This document shows, piece by piece, positions 57,817 to 64,000 of a stretch of DNA of 64,000 nucleotides; position 1 is the stretch's first letter; each line of letters starts with the position of its first letter. Origin of the DNA: Annona cherimola (taxonomy: Eukaryota > Streptophyta > Magnoliopsida > Magnoliales > Annonaceae); assembly GCA_030490835.1 (NCBI GenBank), contig CM059971.1, positions 52,314,012-52,378,011 of the forward strand, given 5' to 3'. Position numbers and translations under genes: made by a program. The notes under the pieces are model-generated. The model searched no databases and was not told the DNA's origin. It saw only the letters and a list, made by a program, of their open reading frames with translations.

Positions 57817-59634
57817 ATGGCATCCCAATCTACTTTCGTTCCCGCGTTTGCCGAAGGTCAATCCTTTACTAGGCCACCATTGTTTGATGGGAACAATTTT
57901 GGATATTGGAAGCTAAGAATGAAACAACTCATCATGGCTACCGATATGGACTCTTGGATTCCGATTCAAGATGGTGTGATCTTGCCCATTGATGAAAAAG
58001 CTTCCAAATGGACCGATGAGGAAGTAAGAATCGTGAAGAGCAATGCCAAAGCTATGAATTCACTATTTTGTGCTCTCACGGCATCTGAATATGATAGAGT
58101 ATCCTCTTGTTTAACCGCCAAAGAGATATGGGATACATTAACCTCCATCTATGAAGGAACTTCTCAAGTCCAAGGGACAAGAAAAAATATTTTGATTGGA
58201 GAATTAGAAAATTTTAGAATGTTAGAAACAGAAAATATTTCTGAAATGTTTGCTAGGTTCTCAAAAATTACTAATGCTTTGAAAGGTCTTGGAAAGGCTA
58301 TATCTGAATCTGAACAGGTTATGAAGATTTTAAGGGCTCTACCGGAATCTTAGACTCCAAAGATTACTGCGATAGAAGAAGCTAAGGACCTCAACACATT
58401 GAAGCTAGAAAACCTAATTAGCTCATTAATGACACATGAGCTAATTAAGAAAAGAAATGAAGATCATCACAAAGGCAAAAGAGCAATTGCCTTAAAAGCC
58501 ACACAAGATTCAGACGATACTTCATCTTCATAAAATGACGATGAGATTGCCCTACTCACAAAACGATTCAGAAAATTTGTGAGGAAAGACAGAAATTTCA
58601 GAAATTTTAAAGAAAGAAACTCCAAAGAGAAAAAGAAAGAAACAACCAAATGTTACCGATGCGGCGGTTCGGGACACATGCAAGCCTAATGTCCAACGCC
58701 CGAAGAAAACAAGGCAAAGGAACAAAGAAAAGATCGAGGCGACAACAAAAGATTTCAAAGAAACAAAGGAAGAGGCATGTACGTAAATGAAGAAAAATCT
58801 ACAACAAATAGCTCCTCAAGTGAAGAATGCGAAGTAGATTGTGTAAGAATCTGTTGCATAGCAAACACCGACATATGCTTTGCAGCAATGGAAACCTTGG
58901 AGGATCAAGCCACTTCAACGGACTGCACGAGTAGTCAAGAGGTAACCTCCAAACAGAAATCCTTTTCAAATTTTTCTACAAATGAATGTCTTAAATGTGC
59001 TGAATTAGAGGAACTTCAACAAGGTTATGATTCACTATATGAAGAAATAAAGAAATTAGGAAACAAGTTTACAATTAAGAAAAGACAATGTGATGCAGTA
59101 ATAATTGTAAATGGTAAACTTGCTGAAAAATTAGACAAGTTAAAAGATGAAAAGAATACCTTAGAAAATGAATTAGAAAAACTTAAAAACGAGAATAAAT
59201 CATTAAATGAATCTCTTGCCAAGTTCTCTAATCCAGGAGAAAATGTAAAAATGTTCTTGAAAATGACAACTCAAACTTGCAAGAAAGGACTTGGGTACAA
59301 TGCACTTGAACAAACTGAAACTAACGCTCCAAGAAATAATATCAAAACCAATTTTACTAAACCAAAGATAAATCGAACAGTTTGGACCAAAAGACCAACC
59401 AATGAACAAATTACCAAATGGCTCCCTATTTCTAGACTTCCAGGAGCTTGTAACTTTTGCAACAAGCTTGGACATAAGATCTATCAATGTAAACTTAGAA
59501 AACTGCAAAACCTAGGTGCTAAATTGGTTTGGATGCCAAAATGCATTGGTTTTATGGGATCAAAGATGGATCAACTCAAACTTCAAAGGTTAACTAACCC
59601 AAACGGACCCATGAAATGGGTACCAAAAGGATGA
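57817..59634 (+). pseudogene. gag of element F, three nonsense codons
   Basis: A single frame of 606 codons from MASQSTFVPAFAEG to the final TGA, without indels, but with stops at 58351 (TAG for Trp), 58531 (TAA for Gln) and 58687 (TAA for Gln within the first zinc knuckle, [13 protein letters not shown]). The second CCHC (CNFCNKLGHKIYQC) and the coiled-coil segment are intact. All three stops fit C-to-T or G-to-A transitions. Confidence 0.92.
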
Positions 59635-59653
59635 GCTCTACTCAACTCAATTT

Positions 59654-61738
59654 TTGCAGGTTTGCCTTAAAGCTAAGGCCAATAATGTATGGTTTATGGA
59701 TAGCGATTGCTCAAGACACATGATAGGAGAAAAAGGACTATTTCATAAGATCAACCCATGTAATGAAGAAACAGTAGCTTTCGGAAATAACGAAAAAGGT
59801 AAAATAAAAGGTAAAGGAAACATCTATGGTATTTCAAATGCATGTATTGAAAATGTTCTATTTGTTGAAGGACTCAAACACAATCTAATGATTATTAGTC
59901 AATTATGTGATAAAGGATATAAAGTTGTATTTTGAATCCTCTATATGTAATGTCATTGATGATAACGAGCACATAATTTTTAGTGGCAAAAGACATGGAA
60001 ATGTTTATTTGGTTTGCCTTGATGACTTAGAAGGAAAATGTCTAATAGCCATAGAAAATGATCCATGGAAATGGCATGCAAGGCTTGAACATATAAACAT
60101 GTCAAATATCAAAATCTTATGGAAAAAGAATTTGGTACAAGGCTTACCAAAGCTCAAATATGACAAAGATAAGATTTGTAAAACCTGCCAACTATCTAAA
60201 CAACTGAAAATGTCATTTTCCACCAAACAAGAAATCTCAACAACTAGACCACTTGAATTACTACATATGGATCTTTATGGGCCGTCAGACATTTTAACTC
60301 TTGGTGGGAAAAAGTATGTATATGTAATTGTGGATGACTTTTTTAGATTTACTTGGATCATACTCTTAGCTAGCAAAGATGAAGCATTTTCAATGTTTGT
60401 CTCGTTTTCAAATTTGGTGCAAAATGAAAAACAAAGCTCAATTATTTCCATTAGAAGTGACCATGGTGGTGAATTTGAAAATAGCCGATTCATAGAATTT
60501 TGCAATGAAAAGGGAATTCACCATACATTCTATGCACCAAGAACTCCTCAACAAAATGGAGTTGTTGAAAGAAAAAATCGGACAATACAAGAAATGGCTA
60601 GAACCATGCTAAATGAGAGTAAACTATCCAAAAGATTTTGGGGTGAAGCTGTAAGTACAGCTTGTCATGTATTGAACCGAGTTACCATTAGAGCCATATT
60701 GAAAAAGACCCCATATGAACTTTGGAAGGGCAGAAAACCAAACATATCATATTTTCATACTTTTGGATGTATTTGTTATGTGCTAGATAATGGAAAAAAA
60801 ATCTGGGAAAATTAGATGCCAAAAGCGATGAAGATATTTTCTTGGGTTATTCATCAAATAGCAAAGCATATAGAATTTTCAACAAAATACATCAAACAAT
60901 AGAAGAGTCAATACATGTTGTCTTTGATGAATTTAACCAAACTCCGAGAAAGGAAGATGAATTAAGTGATGCAGATGAAACAAAAAGAAAAGAACAACCA
61001 AAGAAAATCGAGCTCAAACCAGAAAACTCCATGGAGGAAGAGATAAGTGAAGGTAATGATTCTTACAAACCTCCAACTGATTTAAAGTTCAAAAATGCCC
61101 ATCCAATTGAGCAAGTCATTGGAAATGTGTATGAAGGAGTAAAAACTAGAAGATCAAAGCAAAACATTTGTGGACAATATGCTTTTGTGTCCAAGATCGA
61201 ACCAACTACCATTGAACAAGCTCTTAATGATGAAAGCTGGGTTATTGCAATGCAAGAAGAGCTAAATCAATTTGAAAGAAATGATGTATGACATTTAGTT
61301 CCTAGACCAAATGGTCATACCATTATTGGTACCAAATTGATATTTAGAAACAAATTGGACGAAAGCGGACTTGTAATTAGAAACAATGCTAGATTAGTAG
61401 CCAAAGGGTATTCCCAGGAAGAAGGGATTGATTTTGAAGAATCATATGCACCTATGGCTAGATTAGAAGCCATACGTATCTTACTAGCATTTGCTTCTCA
61501 CATGAATTTCAAATTGTTTCAAATGGATGTAAAAAGCGCATTTCTGAATGGATATTTGAACGAAGAAGTATATGTTGAACAACCCCCAGGATTTGAAGAA
61601 AAGGATCAATCAAAATATGTTTATAAATTGACCAAAGCGTTATATGGACTAAAACAAGCTCCAAGAGCTTGGTATGAAAGGTTAAATAGATTTTTGATTG
61701 ATCAGGAGTTTCAAAGAGGGAAAGTTGATACTACTTTG
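59654..61738 (+). pseudogene. pol of element F, first part
   Basis: Protease through the first half of RT. Protease motif reads DSDCSRHM (Gly of DSG changed to Asp). An extra T near 59931 and a lost base near 60800 shift the frame; TGA at 61289 replaces Trp of NDVWHLVP. The integrase DDE region ([24 protein letters not shown]) and RT block [11 protein letters not shown] are readable. Cut at 61738 by a solo LTR immediately before FIKYK...YVDD. The pol frame is open back across the gag stop in +1. Confidence 0.9.
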
Positions 61739-62396
61739 TGTAACGCCCCATTCATAAAAATACTCAATAACTAATCAACGGCGCTACACAATCTAAGAAA
61801 AATTCGGCAGCATCTCCCCATAACATACAAGGGGTAATATGGAATACATGACCTGATATTCATAACATTTCCATCTGTAACATTCAATCTATTTTATATA
61901 CTTGCATCTTCATATAATAAGAACATTCATATAGAAGGAAATCATTAAATATTTTCCTTACACATCAAACAGATATAATAGTCATGCATATGTGCATCAA
62001 CAAGGATTACAATCCAATCTGAAATACCAAATACATTATAGTTGTCAAAGCGAATCCGCCTAAGTAATTGTCGACATATATGATTATCAAAAAGAGCACA
62101 AGTTTAAAAGAACTGAAATCAACATATTGTGCTAGGGTCTCTCATGTTTGATCTTCAACTTGTTCCATCCTTAAGTTCCCCTTCTGACCTGCAATCTAAA
62201 AGCACAATAACAAATTATATGAGTCTAAATAGACCCAGTAAGTAGATAGTGGTTAGCACAAAATGGAAATAAGCATAATGATGGATGCTCATATAGTGAT
62301 GAAGCTAATACACATGGATCCAATACCCACTCCCAAGATCGTATGCATATAACCATACACACAGATTGAACAACACGACCAATCATCTACTCATGT

Positions 62397-62456
62397 CCAT
62401 CAAGGGCCATGAACAACCCTCTCCTCATGTCAATCAGGGGCCATGAACAACCCTTA
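62397..62456. repeat. Short tandem duplication in the solo LTR
   Basis: Two copies of a unit of about 34 bp: CTCATGTC.ATCA.GGGCCATGAACAACCCT. Confidence 0.75.
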
Positions 62457-63194
62457 CAACCAACTATTTGAGATAACGCATCATACATAACAGACAATGA
62501 AACACATCGCAAACCACGCATACAACATCAACACAATTCAGATTCAACACTTAGATCTGTCACACAAGCATTTTATCAAACACATGATAGGTGCGAAATG
62601 AAAGAACCTTCAATTCATACTCTCGATTGGGGCAAATCAATTCACGTCACATTCCAACAATATAACAACTGCTAAGAAGTCTTTTACATCATAGAAATCA
62701 CGCATTCAAAGTAAATTCACCATGAACCCTAACTGTTACGAACTCTACGCCTAATACCATGGAGTCGTTAGAAACCATACATTCCCTCTAGCCTCGCATC
62801 GCGTTTAACATAAAATTTCATCACTAAATCAAGAAGGGGCGACACCTACTTACTTGAATCGAAATTTCCCCCAAAAATAGTGCTCCAGACTTAGACGGAG
62901 AGATTCGGAACTTCCACGATTCGAGTCGATGATCCTCAAACAGTCGGTAGAGCTTCCTTGAATGAATCCGTGGCTAGCCCGAACTGAATGGTGGGGAAAG
63001 AAGAGAAGACGCAGAGAACGAAAAGAGAAGAAGAAGGAAGATAGCCAGGTGCTAGATGAAAAAAGGAACCCTAGCGCGCGCGGGCTTCCTTTATTACTGA
63101 ATCCCTATCGGGTCGGGTCGGAACATGGATCGGGTCTAATTGCAATTAGTAATTTACTCTCCCACTCATACGACTTAATAATTAAAATTTTCTT

Positions 63195-63250
63195 CGGGGG
63201 CGCTGCCCCCTGCACCCCCGCAAGGGCGCTGCCCCCTTGACCCCCGCGAC
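63195..63250. repeat. GC-rich hairpin-prone block
   Basis: Contains GGGGGCGCTGCCCCC and GGGCGCTGCCCCC in tandem, separated by TGCACCCCCGCAA. Each is a perfect or near-perfect inverted repeat, in sharp contrast to the AT-rich surroundings. Confidence 0.75.
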
Positions 63251-63484
63251 CTGACCGGGCAGGTCGAACCCCGTACCTACTCTGCGAGGGAAACAATAGT
63301 CATAGTGCCCATCAATGGAACGCTAATCATACATGCATATATGCACTATACATCTCCCAAATGTCGTGTCCATGTATGTTATGTATCCATTAATATCGTA
63401 AAATTCTTACTAGCATGTTCACAAGTTACCTCATAAATAGAGAAAAGTTATAATAAAAATAGAATAAAATACCTGGTCCTCACA

Positions 63485-64000
63485 CTTTGTTCATTAAATA
63501 TAAAAGTAAAAACATTTTAATTGTACAAATTTATGTAGATGATATAATATTTGGAGCTACTGATGAAACTTTATGCCAAGAATTTTCTAAGATCATGCAG
63601 AGCGAATTTGAAATGAGCATGATGGGAGAATTAAATTTCTTTCTTGGACTACAAATCAAGCAGCAAACGGAAGAGATATTCTTAAATCAGTCCAAATATG
63701 TCAAAGAAATGCTCAAGAAATTTGGAATGCAAAATGGCAAAGGGGCAAATACTCCAATGAGTTCTACGATCAATATCGACACAGACGAAAACGGTAAATG
63801 TATCGATCAAAAGCTCTATAGAAGCATGATAGGATCATTGTTATATTTAACTGCTTCTAGACCAGATATTTTGTTTAGTATCTGCATGTGTTCTAGATTT
63901 CAAGCATGTCCTAAAGAATCACATCTATTGGCTGTAAAGAGAATTTTTAAATATTTGATAAATACTACCAATCTTGGACTATGGTATCCAAGGGGTCAAT
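63485..64000 (+). pseudogene. pol of element F, second part (RT catalytic core onward)
   Basis: Resumes at [13 protein letters not shown] then IYVDDIIFG (the RT active-site motif), through [29 protein letters not shown] and [12 protein letters not shown] base is missing near 63990 (WYPRGQ instead of WYPKGS), shifting the frame just before the edge. RNase H, ORF3 and the 3' LTR lie outside. Confidence 0.9.

Larger units (their letters stand above)
61739..63484. mobile_element. Solo LTR of a different family inside F pol
   Basis: 1746 bp, TGTAACGCCCC...CCTCACA, with a perfect 5-bp TSD CTTTG (61734-61738 and 63485-63489). No coding sequence; a 92-codon open frame near 62962 is basic low complexity. 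Contains a repeated GGGCCATGAACAACCCT phrase (62400-62455) and a GC-rich hairpin near 63195. Ends resemble those of K; the superfamily (perhaps Ty3-type) is not proven. Confidence 0.87.

Noticed and set aside
62962..63240. 92-codon basic ORF as a host gene
   Set aside because: It lies wholly within a TSD-bounded solo LTR, is Lys/Arg/Glu low complexity and ends in the GC-rich hairpin block.

Overview
The window is plant (angiosperm) repeat DNA. I found no convincing host gene, tRNA or rRNA. Nearly everything that can be identified is transposable element. The dominant family is a large Ty1/Copia LTR retrotransposon of about 10.8 kb, with LTRs of about 1.7 kb (TGTTGG...CCAACA), a primer-binding site TGGTATCAGAGC complementary to initiator tRNA-Met, gag, pol in the order protease-integrase-RT-RNase H, and an extra ORF between pol and the 3' LTR. 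Size, LTR length and the post-pol ORF resemble the SIRE/Maximus type, but the lineage was not tested by phylogeny. The species cannot be told from the sequence.

Layout: (1) 1-10973: minus-strand element A (176-10973) with intact gag and pol and LTRs I could not tell apart. The left LTR is also followed on its left by a PBS and a gag start, so it is shared with a second copy A' running off the left edge: a tandem LTR-internal-LTR-internal array. (2) 10974-14804: 5' end of an older minus-strand copy B, into whose pol A is inserted. (3) 14805-43348: a much older, broken minus-strand copy D, in pieces. Into D are inserted B, solo LTR E (15358-17244), degraded solo LTR J (18429-33649) and large repeat L (34202-38911, itself carrying a hAT-type element). 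J holds K (19741-33410), a different solo-LTR-like unit with a hairpin tandem repeat, and K holds the complete but mutated plus-strand element C (22022-32877). Pol reading continues across each insertion, and target-site duplications (TSDs) support most nesting steps. (4) 43349-55538: old repeats, a TRIM-type mini-retrotransposon amplified into a four-LTR tandem array (45098-46047), a Copia solo LTR (47434-49106), an AT-rich tandem repeat and a cluster of fold-back repeats (52740-55538). (5) 55539-64000: LTR G, into which plus-strand element F (from 56064) has inserted. F has broken gag and pol, and its pol is split just before the YVDD catalytic motif by an unrelated solo LTR (61739-63484).

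How the parts work: gag (capsid/nucleocapsid) and pol (protease, integrase, reverse transcriptase, RNase H) would package and copy the element RNA and insert it again. Gag and pol lie in different frames with a short +1 overlap. The extra ORF3, seen in A and C, encodes a domain resembling the 'putative plant transposon protein' family followed by a coiled-coil-like tail. It is preceded by its own block of the palindromic AAGTCGACTT repeats otherwise found in the LTR U3, and by a long pyrimidine-rich leader. That arrangement, with a duplicated polypurine tract, is the most interesting biology in the window.
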